A stretch of 38,150 nucleotides of DNA. Origin: Eubacteriales Family XIII. Incertae Sedis bacterium (lineage in GTDB: Bacteria; Bacillota; Clostridia; Peptostreptococcales; Anaerovoracaceae). Below are positions 24,448-34,010 of the stretch, piece after piece; within the stretch, counting starts at the first letter, position 1, and every line of letters starts with the position of its first letter. A program made the position numbers and the translations under genes. The stretch covers positions 1 through 38,150 of the forward strand of contig JAISED010000077.1 of the NCBI GenBank assembly GCA_031264295.1. The letters are read 5' to 3'. Under the pieces are notes generated by a model. The model worked only from the letters and a program-made list of their open reading frames with translations, had not been told where the DNA came from and made no database searches.

Positions 24448-26541
24448 TCAGTTTCTGATGATTATTATCCTGACTTGTCCGCCGTTCTCGGGGCTGGCGT
24501 CGCTGTAAAAGTCTACGGTTTGACCCTTGCTGAAGGCGGCTTCGGCATCAGCTAGTGTACTATGGGTAAAGTTTGTCAAACTTGAGGTGTACACACCGAC
24601 CTTGCTTGAGATCTTCCAGTTTGCGGCGACATCGTTTATTACAAGTTCATTGGCATCGAAGCGCTGCACCTTGCCCGATATCAGACTGAGATTGCTGACT
24701 GACTCCAGCCTGCCTCCTGTGATCAGCAGCTTGGCCGCTCCCACATTGATCTTGAAGGCGCTGCCTTGGGTGCTCATGGTGGAGGAAACGCCGTCTACCA
24801 TCCAGCCGTATTCGCCGCTGACGCTGGTTCCGTTGGAGTTGTTTTTCACAGCGGTAATGATGCCGTAGCTGGCGCAATCGCCTGTAGCGTTGTCGAGTAC
24901 GACGGATGTGATACTAGAACCTGCGCTTTCATAGTACAGAACCTTTTCCTGGTCTATTCGTACACCATCAAGCCTTTGGATGGAAACCGACGTATAAGCG
25001 CCGCTGTCGGTATCCATTATGCGAACGTCGTCGGAGAGTTGAAACTGACCAATTCGGCGAAGTGAGGCGTCAGCAGTTCCGTTTATAACTCCGCCGGAAA
25101 CCCGTGAGACGTTTATATTGCCGCCTTCAAAGACGACTTTGACTACCATGCCCTTTTTAATCCAATTTTGACTTGACGGAATGGGGTATTCCAATTCATC
25201 GCCGGAGGGGGACACGCCCTTCATATAAGCGGAATTATAGCTTTGATCCGATGCGTTCACATAGGACTTACTGCCTGTTTCCGTAATGTAGACGACAGTA
25301 TCCTTGCTGATCACACTGCCCGCTACGGCGTTCGCCACGCCACCGTCTTTGCCGAGGAGCAAGGTGATGGTATTGCCGACTCTTAGGGTTCCGGAAGATG
25401 AGAGAGCGGCAAAAGCGTTAGCGGATTCAAGTTGATATTCTTTGCCGGAAACCGTTACGGCAGTCACGTCGTTTTGGCTGGGACTTGCTTTTTCATAGAC
25501 GCCTGTTATTTTTTTGTCATACACCCATACGACCGTCCGAGGCGAATTGTAATAGAGCACATCGTATTGCTTTATCTCAGATGCGGTCGCCTCTTTACCG
25601 TTTCTATAGACGGAGTAGGTGAGTCCCGCCAGATTTGTATCTGCTGCCCATGATGAATTCTTGACGGTGAAAGGTCCGGTCATGCTCTCGCTGAGCAGGG
25701 AGGCGTAATCTACCTCCCCGGCGGCGGTCAGCTTGTATCCGAGGGTCTCCGCGAACTTTTTAGAACCGTCTTTTGTCTTTGTGTTCAGCAGATTGTATAT
25801 TATCATTGCAGCGTCGCCGCGTGTAATGATGTAACCGACATTGCCGGGCACGCCGGTAGAGAGTGAGCCGGCTCTGAATATATTCATCTGAGCGTCGGGA
25901 TAAGCCCCCCGGAAGTCCTCGTTTGTATAACCAAGGGCTTTTAATACCGTGTTTATCGCCTGTTCAAGTGTGATGTTATCGTCCGGCCTGAAACTCCCGT
26001 CGCTGTAGCCTGAAACGAGTCCGTTCGTGAGGGCAAGCTTTATATAGGGCGACGCCCAGTGAGCCGCAGGCACGTCTTTAAACAGCGATGACGAGCTTGC
26101 CGTGACCATATCCTTATAGGGTGAGGCTGATATGAGCATCTTGGTGAATTCAGCTCTTGTAACAGGTTTAGAAAGATTGAAACTGCCGCCGCTGTCGCGG
26201 CTTATCACGCCGATGGCGGAGAGCAAACTGATGGAGCTGTCACTTTCTTCCGCTCCGTAGACGATGGCGGGAGAAAACCCTGATGTAGGAATACCGAATG
26301 AGCTTGACGGGGCGGGCGCGCCGCTCGTCAGAGAGGTGTAATACGCCGACGCGTATAAACCAGGCAAAACCGCCAACAGCAGGGCTAAAACCGCACAGAT
26401 GAGGCTGCGCTTATGCGGGGACGACAAAGATGTTGGGACGCTTCCGACGTTAAGATTGATACGAGCGCGACTCTTGCCGGCGCATGCCTTGGTGATGTAT
26501 TTCTCATCATGACTCTTTTCATGTGTTTGATAAACTGCCAT
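24448..26541 (-). CDS. SLH-domain surface protein encoded with a MacAB-type exporter
   Basis: 697 residues. An unusually long basic/polar N-terminal region of about 45 residues precedes a hydrophobic signal or anchor (SLICAVLALLLAVLPGLY). Two to three SLH repeats follow (ISRDSGGSFNLSKPVTRAEF, FKDVPAAHWASPYIKLALTNGLVSGYSDGSF, and a weaker GYIITRGDAAMIIYNLL). A large Ser/Gly/Val-rich beta region of unknown fold makes up the rest (YNSPRTVVWVYDKKITGVYE). GGAGG lies upstream of the ATG at 26541. It starts 21 bases after the permease gene and closes the four-gene operon. It may be a substrate of, or wall partner for, the transporter (inference). The long N-terminus could mean a later, non-AUG start. 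Confidence 0.8.
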   Translation of the reverse strand: MAVYQTHEKSHDEKYITKACAGKSRARINLNVGSVPTSLSSPHKRSLICAVLALLLAVLPGLYASAYYTSLTSGAPAPSSSFGIPTSGFSPAIVYGAEESDSSISLLSAIGVISRDSGGSFNLSKPVTRAEFTKMLISASPYKDMVTASSSSLFKDVPAAHWASPYIKLALTNGLVSGYSDGSFRPDDNITLEQAINTVLKALGYTNEDFRGAYPDAQMNIFRAGSLSTGVPGNVGYIITRGDAAMIIYNLLNTKTKDGSKKFAETLGYKLTAAGEVDYASLLSESMTGPFTVKNSSWAADTNLAGLTYSVYRNGKEATASEIKQYDVLYYNSPRTVVWVYDKKITGVYEKASPSQNDVTAVTVSGKEYQLESANAFAALSSSGTLRVGNTITLLLGKDGGVANAVAGSVISKDTVVYITETGSKSYVNASDQSYNSAYMKGVSPSGDELEYPIPSSQNWIKKGMVVKVVFEGGNINVSRVSGGVINGTADASLRRIGQFQLSDDVRIMDTDSGAYTSVSIQRLDGVRIDQEKVLYYESAGSSITSVVLDNATGDCASYGIITAVKNNSNGTSVSGEYGWMVDGVSSTMSTQGSAFKINVGAAKLLITGGRLESVSNLSLISGKVQRFDANELVINDVAANWKISSKVGVYTSSLTNFTHSTLADAEAAFSKGQTVDFYSDASPENGGQVRIIIIRN

Positions 26542-26562
26542 TATCTTTCCTCCGTAATTATT

Positions 26563-27738
26563 TTACTCGTATCGCAGAGCGTCTATGGGGTTCAGTTTTG
26601 ACGCCTTGCCTGCGGGGAAGTACCCGAAGATCACGCCTATCGCCACGGAAACCCCGAAAGCTATGAGTATCGCGTTTGCTGACGGTATGGCCGTTACATT
26701 AAGAAGGTAACCCGTCAATAAGGCCAACGCTATACCAAGTATTATTCCTACAACGCCGCCGGCGGCGCTTGTGGCGGCCGCTTCAATCAAGAACTGGCTC
26801 ATTATGGCGCGGCGTTTTGCCCCTACAGCCTTTCTGATGCCTATTTCCCGCGTTCTTTCGGTTACGGACACCAACATGATGTTCATGATGCCTATGCCGC
26901 CAACGACTAGCGAAATTCCCGCAATCCCCACGAGAACCGTAGAAATCGAAGATGTGATCTCGTTCATTATATCGACGATTTGAGACAGGCTTGAAACTCT
27001 GTAAGCGTCTTCGCTGCCGAAAATCGTGTAGAGCTTAGCTTTGACGACAGAGATCGAATCGTCCATTTTTTCGACGTCGGCGGCAAGCAGATTCCAGTTG
27101 CCCACGGTAGAGTTCCCCGAAAGGCGGGTCGCCGTCGTGTAAGGTATGTATATCACGTCGTCCGATGAATAGGCGCTTGAGTCCGCCGTTTCATCTATGA
27201 CGCCGACTACTGTGTATGTAGAACCGTTTATCTTCAATGTTGAATCCGCATATACGCTCCCGTCGAATAATTCGTCGGCGATGTAGGAGCCTATCACGCA
27301 GACCTTCTGCAGACGATCCACATCAATAAATTGAAGGAACCTGCCGGCGGACAAGTCAATACTCTTTAAGGCAGGGTATAACTCGTTTACGCCGGTTACC
27401 GAAGTGTCGACGGAATCAACGCCGTTTTTAACCGAAGCCTGAGCTGTTACAAGGGGACTGTAGCTGGTAAAGTGTTCGGGATTATCTTTGACCAATTCCT
27501 CCATATCGTCAACGCCGAAGGTGCGGTTTCCGCCGCGGCCGGTGATCATGACGGAGATGGTATTTGTGCCCGCGCTTTCGAGGTTTGACGTAATGTCGCT
27601 GGAAAGCCCGTTCATAATGCTCACCAGGATTATGACCGAGGCGACGCCGATGATTATACCAAGCATGGTCAGGAATGAGCGCATTTTGCTAGAAGCCATA
27701 CTTTTTAAGGCCATTCTGAGAGATTGCTTTATATTCAA
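26563..27738 (-). CDS. MacB-like ABC transporter permease
   Basis: 391 residues, FtsX/MacB family. One transmembrane helix near the N-terminus (MRSFLTMLGIIIGVASVIILV), a large extracytoplasmic MacB-type core domain (ITGRGGNRTF... SAGRFLQFIDVDRLQKVCVIG), then three C-terminal helices, with the family signature TREIGIRKAVGAKRRAI. The start is TTG at 27736-27738, supported by the full-strength AAGGAGGTGATC immediately upstream. Its first bases overlap the TGA of the ATPase gene (TTGA), a sign of translational coupling. Confidence 0.9.
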   Translation of the reverse strand: MNIKQSLRMALKSMASSKMRSFLTMLGIIIGVASVIILVSIMNGLSSDITSNLESAGTNTISVMITGRGGNRTFGVDDMEELVKDNPEHFTSYSPLVTAQASVKNGVDSVDTSVTGVNELYPALKSIDLSAGRFLQFIDVDRLQKVCVIGSYIADELFDGSVYADSTLKINGSTYTVVGVIDETADSSAYSSDDVIYIPYTTATRLSGNSTVGNWNLLAADVEKMDDSISVVKAKLYTIFGSEDAYRVSSLSQIVDIMNEITSSISTVLVGIAGISLVVGGIGIMNIMLVSVTERTREIGIRKAVGAKRRAIMSQFLIEAAATSAAGGVVGIILGIALALLTGYLLNVTAIPSANAILIAFGVSVAIGVIFGYFPAGKASKLNPIDALRYE

Positions 27739-28430
27739 TTGATCACCTCCTTGTCTTCAATGATCTTGCCGTCGGACAGTTTAACCAAGCGCTTTGCGTG
27801 TTGTGCGACATTCATATCATGTGTTATGAGTATCAGAGTATTTCCTTCGGCGTTCAGCCGACGCAGGAAGTCGAGCATTTCACTGCCTGTCTTTGAGTCC
27901 AGTGCGCCTGTCGGCTCGTCTGCAAGGATTATCTTTGGATTCCCGACCAGTGCTCTGGCGATAGATACACGTTGCTGCTGCCCGCCGGACAGTTGATTCG
28001 GAAGGTTTTTCGATTTATTTGCGATGCCGACCCTTTCCAGTGCAGTTTCCACCATGTCGCGCCTGTCCTTTTCGTGTATGCCGCGGTAAATCAGCGGAAG
28101 TTCTACATTCTCATAGACGTTCAGCTTCTGGATGAGGTTGTATTGCTGGAAGATGAAACCCAGCGTATTATTTCGCAGGTGCGCCTGTTCATCGTCGCTC
28201 ATGTAACTGACGTCTTCCCCGTTAAGCAGGTATTGACCGCTCGTCGGGGTATCAAGGAAACCGATAATATTCATGCAGGTCGATTTGCCGGATCCTGACT
28301 GACCGATTATAGCAACAAACTCGTTTTCTTTGATGGTAAGATTGATACCGTCCAGGGCGTGAACATCCTCATCTCCCATGGGGTATATCTTGTATATATC
28401 GATCAAGTTGATCATATCATTGCCAGTCAT
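27735..28430 (-). CDS. MacB-like ABC transporter ATP-binding protein
   Basis: 231 residues from the ATG at 28430. It drives mechanotransmission or export by the permease above. Walker A GQSGSGKST, Q-loop FIFQQYN, signature LSGGQQQRVSIARAL, Walker B IILADEPTGALD and H-loop THD are all present, in the LolD/MacB pattern. The frame is open up to a GTG at 28463, but the ATG at 28430 sits just 1 base after the adaptor gene's TAA, so I prefer it. Neither start has a strong ribosome binding site, suggesting translation is coupled to the adaptor gene. Confidence 0.9.
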   Translation of the reverse strand: MTGNDMINLIDIYKIYPMGDEDVHALDGINLTIKENEFVAIIGQSGSGKSTCMNIIGFLDTPTSGQYLLNGEDVSYMSDDEQAHLRNNTLGFIFQQYNLIQKLNVYENVELPLIYRGIHEKDRRDMVETALERVGIANKSKNLPNQLSGGQQQRVSIARALVGNPKIILADEPTGALDSKTGSEMLDFLRRLNAEGNTLILITHDMNVAQHAKRLVKLSDGKIIEDKEVIN

Positions 28431-28431
28431 G

Positions 28432-31035
28432 TTATTGCCCGCCGTTTCTGCCGCTTCCACCACTCGGCTGCGCGCCGCCGCCGTTATACTGCCGGACTAC
28501 TCTATCGCCGCCGCCGGGTGCGCCTCCTCCGGGTCCAACGCCTCCGCCCATCATACCGGGGCCTGCGAACATAGTCATAGTCTGCGGCGACGTTAAAGAA
28601 TTTTCCGCCGCGACAGGTATCATTATGATCTGGCCTTCTTCCAGACCGCCGGTTACCTCTATAAAGCTGTCATTATTAAGGCCTAAGCTCACTCTGACGT
28701 AATGGGTTCCCGCAGGGGCTCCGGATTGGTCTATGGGTTCGGATGTGAAGGCGCCGGAGGATCTGCCTGTTGCCGTGCCGCCGCTTGGGACGTTCGCACT
28801 GCCGAACGCACCGGCATCAGCGCCGCTTTCGCCTAGGGCGGGCGCGTCTGTCGGAGGCCATGCCGCGTCGGCAGGTTGTTCACCTGCGCCATTGGGGACG
28901 TTTGCGCCTTCACCGGTTGGGACGTTCGCGCCGGCGGATCTGTCGCCATTGGGGACGTTTGCGCCGGCGTTGGTTGGGACGTTAGCGCTGCCGCCGCTTG
29001 TTGGGACGTTTGCGTCAGAGGGGCTGCCGCCATTTGAGACGTTTGCGTCGGCGTTGGTTGGGACGTTAGCGTCAGAGGGGCTGCCGCCGTTGGAGACATT
29101 TGCGTAGTCAGCTGCGTCAGTAGGACGACCGCCGTTAGGTCTGCCGACTCCTGCGCCGCTGACTGCGACGGATGTTCCGTCGCCGGTCGGCGGGCGCATC
29201 CGTTCTCCGGTTGGCGCGCCTTCCGGACGGCCGCCGCTCCAGGCGGCATCGCCGCCGTTTGGCGCATTCGCGCTGCCATCACTGCCGCCGATTGGAACGT
29301 TCGCGCCGCCATCACTGCCGCCGATTGGAACGTTCGCGCCGCCGACTGCGCCGGTTTCGCCTCCACCGGTGACGCCTTCGCCGAACGCGGGCGCGCCCTC
29401 CGGACGACCGCTGCTCCAGTCGTCGCCGATCGTATCTGTTCCGTTTGCATCAGTCACGCCGTCGGCTGCTGCAGAATTCTCGCCGCCGCCAACTACGCCG
29501 CCGCTCACGTTTTCAGACCCATTTGCACTGTTTGCGCCGGGCGTTCCGCTGCCGTCATTAACAGCGTTCACATTTGCGCCGTTTCCCGTACTGTCATTAC
29601 TTTCCGAATCGGAGAGCGCGCCTTTGACCAGAACCAGGTTGCCGCGGCTTACCGCTCCAACGGGGATCACCAGAACATCGCTGACAGAATCAACCACAAT
29701 AGTAGCGGTGGCATTCATGCCGGGCCAGAGACCATCCGACGTATCAAACACAATTTTCACGGGGTAGGTGGTTACACCATTGCTCGTGCTGCCAAGAATT
29801 CCCACATTATCCACTGTACCGGAGAATATGCTGCCGGACAGGGCGTCAACAACTATTGAAGCGCTTTGTCCCTTTTGAACCTTAGCGATATCAAGTTCAT
29901 CAACATTTATGGTAAAGCTCATGATCGACATGTCCGCGATCACGGCCATTACTGTTTTAGCGCCGGCTTCCAATGTGTCGCCGGCCTTGATGGTTTTGGA
30001 TATTACAGAACCGGAAATGGGTGAGGTGAGGCTGTAGTTTTCAAGCTGTTTTGATGTGTTTTCCCATGAAAGTTCAGCTTCTTGAAGGGATATTCCGCTG
30101 TCTCTCATATTATTCGAAAGAGAGTCGCTTGTTAGAGTGACAAGCTGTGCTCCGGCCTCCACATATTCGCCGACAAGGACATGAATTTCGTCAACCATGC
30201 CGCTGGTCTTTGCGCTTACTATCTTTTCACTGCCGCCCTCCAGTGCGCCGCCTTCGTAACTGCTGATTTCACCGGCGTTGACCGTCACATAGATACCGTC
30301 TGTAAGCGCTCCCGGATTCTCGATGGATATTTCCACATCGGTAACATCTAGATATCCGTCTGCAACACGACTAAAAGCATGTATCTTGCTTATAGTACCG
30401 GGCAGTGTTTCAAATGTATTCTCTACAGTGACGACGACCTGCTGACCTGTGCTGAGCGCAGACGCGTCAGCGGAGCTGAAAGGAACAATTACCGACAGGT
30501 ATTTGTCTTCTATTATCTTTAATACCTTGCCGCCGTTTCCCACGTTGTCGCCGGTTTGAACATAGATTTCAGCGATTCGGCCGCGCATAGGCGCAGATAC
30601 ATTTAAACCGGCAAATGATTCCGCCGTATCGGAGTAATTATTCCTGGATCTCTCCAGAGACAAATTCGCGCGTCCGAGAGAGTTCTCTATTTCGGAAGAA
30701 TCCAGAGTGTAGAGCAGAGCGCCCTTGCCGACTTCATCGCCTTCCTCAAAAGTATCACTGACCACATCGCCGCCTATGGTAGATGCGACTTCGAACAGCG
30801 CGTTAGGCTGTATAGCGCCCGAGCCGCTGAGCGACACTACCACGTCTCCGCGGCTAATTGTATATTCTGTATATTCCGCCGCTGAGGCCTCTTGGGGCAT
30901 GAGAATCCTCACTGAAAAGATCGCGCCCACCAGAACTACCACGCACAGCGCCAGCGCTATAACCCGCTTTTTCTTCTTGCCCTTCCTTACATTAACAAGG
31001 GATGATCCCGAATCTTTTTTTTCAATACTGCCCAT
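28432..31035 (-). CDS. MacA-like periplasmic-adaptor-type (HlyD family) protein with long low-complexity insert
   Basis: 867 residues, first gene of the exporter operon. A membrane anchor (RVIALALCVVVLVGAIFSV) is followed by biotinyl/lipoyl-like and beta-barrel segments typical of the family (AIQPNALFEVASTIGGDVV, APMRGRIAEIYVQTGDNV, LTSPISGSVISKTIKAGDTLEAG, GMNATATIVVDSVSDVLVIPVGAV). A second lipoyl-like stretch at GMVDEIHVLVGEYVEAGAQL suggests a duplicated arm. At about residues 477-770 the membrane-proximal domain is interrupted by Gly/Asn/Ala/Pro/Asp-rich repeats (SGG, ANVPNG, GSPSDANVPT). The domain then resumes (HYVRVSLGLNNDSFIEVTGGLEEGQ). The C-terminus is Gly-rich. The ATG at 31035 follows AAGGAG. 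Confidence 0.88.
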   Translation of the reverse strand: MGSIEKKDSGSSLVNVRKGKKKKRVIALALCVVVLVGAIFSVRILMPQEASAAEYTEYTISRGDVVVSLSGSGAIQPNALFEVASTIGGDVVSDTFEEGDEVGKGALLYTLDSSEIENSLGRANLSLERSRNNYSDTAESFAGLNVSAPMRGRIAEIYVQTGDNVGNGGKVLKIIEDKYLSVIVPFSSADASALSTGQQVVVTVENTFETLPGTISKIHAFSRVADGYLDVTDVEISIENPGALTDGIYVTVNAGEISSYEGGALEGGSEKIVSAKTSGMVDEIHVLVGEYVEAGAQLVTLTSDSLSNNMRDSGISLQEAELSWENTSKQLENYSLTSPISGSVISKTIKAGDTLEAGAKTVMAVIADMSIMSFTINVDELDIAKVQKGQSASIVVDALSGSIFSGTVDNVGILGSTSNGVTTYPVKIVFDTSDGLWPGMNATATIVVDSVSDVLVIPVGAVSRGNLVLVKGALSDSESNDSTGNGANVNAVNDGSGTPGANSANGSENVSGGVVGGGENSAAADGVTDANGTDTIGDDWSSGRPEGAPAFGEGVTGGGETGAVGGANVPIGGSDGGANVPIGGSDGSANAPNGGDAAWSGGRPEGAPTGERMRPPTGDGTSVAVSGAGVGRPNGGRPTDAADYANVSNGGSPSDANVPTNADANVSNGGSPSDANVPTSGGSANVPTNAGANVPNGDRSAGANVPTGEGANVPNGAGEQPADAAWPPTDAPALGESGADAGAFGSANVPSGGTATGRSSGAFTSEPIDQSGAPAGTHYVRVSLGLNNDSFIEVTGGLEEGQIIMIPVAAENSLTSPQTMTMFAGPGMMGGGVGPGGGAPGGGDRVVRQYNGGGAQPSGGSGRNGGQ
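28720..29607 (-). repeat. Low-complexity coding repeats within the adaptor gene
   Basis: A G+C-rich tract encodes repeated ANVP(N/T/I)G-type units. It includes a perfect 33-bp tandem pair at 29276-29308 and 29309-29341 and several diverged copies at 28900-29110. All are multiples of three, so copy-number changes would keep the frame. Confidence 0.75.
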
Positions 31036-31193
31036 GAAGCTCTCCTTCTTTATGTATTACTGAGACACCTACAAGTTTTATATGGAAGCATAGCTACTAT
31101 ATGACTGTTACGTAAGGATTTTATATTTTTGTTGTGATAATGTTGTGATGTTCAAATGTTTTTTTCAATTATGCGAATTATAATGGACGGGCA
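31036..31193. other. A+T-rich gap between helicase remnant and adaptor operon
   Basis: A possible minus-strand promoter for the exporter operon reads TTACGT, 17 bases, TATGCT (about 31090-31118), which is a weak match. GTTGTGATAATGTTGTGATGTTC near 31130-31153 contains a short direct repeat. No gene is seen. Confidence 0.35.
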
Positions 31194-33876
31194 CTACACG
31201 CTTCTCAGCAATTCCCCCGCAATATCAACATTTTCAATTCGCATAATACTTTCTTCTGATATGCCGTAACTGAGAAGATTGATGCTGCCGTACCACACGA
31301 CCCGCTGATCCATAATCGCAAATTTCTGATGAATGCGGTCTTTGGTTCTTACGATAACATCGTGTTGCCTCAGCAAGTCCATACACTCCGTAATCCGTTC
31401 CCTGTCCCTTTCAACATAATTTTCAGGCGGTTTTGTAATCACTGTAACTTTTGCCTTGGCGGCGGTTAAATAATTTAGCGCGGACAATACCCGTCGTTTT
31501 GTAACGAATGGACTGACTATTAAAACCTCACTGTTTGCCGCCAAAACGTCAACAGAGTAGACAGGAAAGAAGGTGCGGCTGTCAAAAATGGAATGCACTT
31601 CATCCAGCGGTTGTGGTGTACCCTTAGCCTTGTAGCCTATGGAGGCATAACCTCTAAGGCGCTTTTGATACATTTTCTCCAACATGGCTACATGGACGTC
31701 TACATAATCATAAACCTGGACTTCTTTCTTACCATCATATAAACGGTGCAGTCTTCCGGCGTACTGTTGCAGTGTTCCTCTCCACGATATGGGCATGGCG
31801 AGAAAAAGCGTATCCAGACGCGGCATATCAAAGCCTTCACCTACATATTTTCCGGTCGCGACAAGTACGAATGGCATATTATCGGGAATATCAATAACCG
31901 ATTGCAATATTTCGCGGCTTTTCTTATGCGTTCCGCCGCCGGTCAATGTTATCACATTTTTCAGGTTTTGCGATAGCCTCGCCGCCAAAAGTTTTACATG
32001 GTCGGTGCGCTCGGTAAGGATAATAGGGTTTCTCCCTTGTTCCACAGAAGAGACAACGTCTTGTATGATTAAATCATTACGAAGCTCATTATTTTGAATG
32101 TCATTGTAAATATCAGTAATTGACCACTTGCTTTCATCTTGGTGAGCCGGTTTTTGGAACCGCGTAAACCGCGGAATTACAAAATGTTCAAACGGGCGCG
32201 CCTCCGCCTGCTCTTTTGCGTCCACGCGATAACGGATTTTCCCGCAATGCATATAGATGATGGGATGATGACCATCTTGACGGGTTGGCGTTGCGGTCAA
32301 TCCATAAACATATTTTGCGTTCGCAGCCTTCAAAACTTGTTCAAAACTGAGCGCCGATACGTGATGGCACTCGTCCACAATGACCATGCCATAATCTTTA
32401 ACAAGCTCGTTAACCTCATGGTCGGAAACGAGTGATTGCATAACCGCAACGTCAATAATACCGCTTGGATTCTTTTTGCCGCCTCTGATTTGCCCGATTA
32501 CGGTTTTCTTGCGCTTGCGTCCCTTGGGCGTTAGCTCAGTTATCGGCTCTTCGTTGATTATCAAGAACTCGTTCAGCCTACTTTGCCACTGTGATAGTAG
32601 GTTGGTACGGTGTACCAAAACCAGCGTATTCACCTTGCGCTCCGCTATTAAATGCGCTCCGACAACTGTTTTTCCAAAGGCAGTTGTCGCGGATAAAATG
32701 CCGTTGTCATGCGCCAAAAGAGCATCTGCCGCCTGTTGCTGCTCACCGCGCAGTTCACCGTTGAATTGCACATCAATACTGCGCCCGGGAAATCGGACTT
32801 TGTGAGCTTCGCCTCAGGCCTTTTCTTCTCCCAGGGTGTTTCATCCTCTGAATCCTTGCGTAAGTCGCCAAGCTCGCCTGAAGGGGAGAGGCGACGGATA
32901 AAAGATTCCATTTCATCTAAGGTATATCTTTTTACACTATAAAGGTAGTTCCACTGATCGGGATAAGCATTAAAGTCTTCGTTCACAAACACACTGTTTC
33001 CATGCTCGCGCGGCGCCTTTTGTAGAGGAAGCGCGATCAGGTTTCCAAACCTGCCATTTGGCAGTGTGTCCTGAGCAGGCATCATACGATCATAGGTTTT
33101 GAATGGTAGCGCATGGCGCTTGTTCATAGCGCAAGTAATCAGACTGCTGCCAAACTTTCGCGCCATGCTTGCGGGAATATTTTCAGCAAAGAATATCCAG
33201 AAGTGAAACCCATTGCCGGAGCGGGAGCGCTCCACGGCCATACTTATATCTTTTTCGCAGCAGACTTTGCGGATAGCAGTGATGTCGCGGTGTAAATCTT
33301 CCGGGCGATAGTCTTTTCCCTTTCCGTCGAAATCAAAGACCAGAAACCGGCATGTTTCATCGGAAAACATCGGATACACGCCGATAGTCATCTGCCCCTT
33401 CAAATGTTTTTCAACCGCGTTCTCATCATACCTCACGAAATCTTGACCGGGACATTCGCCGCATTTCATTTTGCCCCCGCCCGATTTGGGACAAAGGGAC
33501 GACCATTCATTGTTGCAGACCGGGACATATCCGGCGGAACCTTTTTTCGCGTTCTCCCATCGCTTAGCGAAAACATCATCGCGCCCATAAACAAAGACAT
33601 AAACAATTTGATTTTTTCAGATGGCGTACTGTAATTATGAATGCCCGGCGGTGTTTCCGGCACGATATCGTCAATGTGGGTAAACCGTTTGATCCGGCGT
33701 CCGTCTAAATCAATTATCTCATCCCACATTGCAGCCGGACGTGCCCAAAGTCCGCCGTCACCGTATAACGCCTGGTATATCACCATTTCCTCCAAGGTTT
33801 CACTATGGGTAGCAGTGGCGATAACTTCGTATTCTTTTCCTTTGAAGTGAATGTATTTACCGGGTTTGATGAACAT
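31194..33876 (-). pseudogene. TOTE-type primase-helicase-phospholipase D gene split by two 1-base frameshifts
   Basis: Three adjacent frames read as one protein. (1) 33876-33466 begins with a DUF1653-like domain ([18 protein letters not shown]) and then [13 protein letters not shown]. (2) After a shift near 33573 the frame continues [15 protein letters not shown]... KCGECPGQ into an archaeo-eukaryotic primase domain of the TOTE type (FLVFDFDGKG, RSGNGFHFWIFF). (3) After a second shift near 32785 it continues SIDVQFNGELRGEQQ into an SF2 helicase (AFGKT, DECHH, QYAGRLHR) with a C-terminal PLD-like HQKFAIMDQ...GSIN motif. At both breaks GGCGC appears where GGCCGC would restore the frame, and the corrected length is 2685 bases, an exact multiple of three (894 residues). 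Family members are linked to mobile-element conflict. The start ATG 33876 is preferred to 33891 (GGAG spacing). Confidence 0.8.
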
Positions 33877-33902
33877 ATTAAACAGCTCCAATCTATACCG
33901 TA

Positions 33903-33931
33903 ACTATGCCGTAAAATTGGGTGAAAGTCAA
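33903..33931 (-). promoter_or_regulatory. Possible promoter of the primase-helicase gene
   Basis: On the minus strand, TTGACT, a 17-base spacer and CATAGT precede the gene by about 30 bases. The -35 is good and the -10 is moderate. Confidence 0.35.
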
Positions 33932-33959
33932 GGCGGTTTCAAATACGCCGTAAAAACAT

Positions 33960-33982
33960 GTTACTATTCACAGCCGATTTTA
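33960..33982 (-). repeat. IS-end-like repeat, inverted copy of 35108-35130
   Basis: GTTACTATTCACAGCCGATT followed by TTA is the reverse complement of the sequence at 35108-35130 (22 of 23 match). A related, shorter copy lies at 37711-37725. The pair brackets the 34011 ORF and the Rpn remnant. It resembles terminal inverted repeats of an insertion sequence. Confidence 0.55.
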
Positions 33983-34010
33983 ACTGCAAGGTCAAATAAA
34001 GGAGGAAGAT

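Noticed and set aside
26690-26720. A further recombinase site (GTTACATTAAGAAGGTAAC)
   Set aside because: It lies within the conserved coding sequence of the permease, lacks the AATGTAAC arm and has no inverted partner.
27741-27752. Sequence identical to the 3' end of 16S rRNA (GATCACCTCCTT)
   Set aside because: It is the complement of an exceptionally perfect ribosome binding site for the minus-strand permease gene, not an rRNA fragment.
28833-29450. Ala/Thr/Gln-rich ORF inside the adaptor insert
   Set aside because: It is a shadow of the low-complexity repeats. The adaptor frame continues into a conserved domain on both sides.
31160-31190. Plus-strand TATAAT near 31180
   Set aside because: There is no plus-strand gene downstream and no matching -35. 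It lies in A+T-rich sequence next to a minus-strand stop codon.
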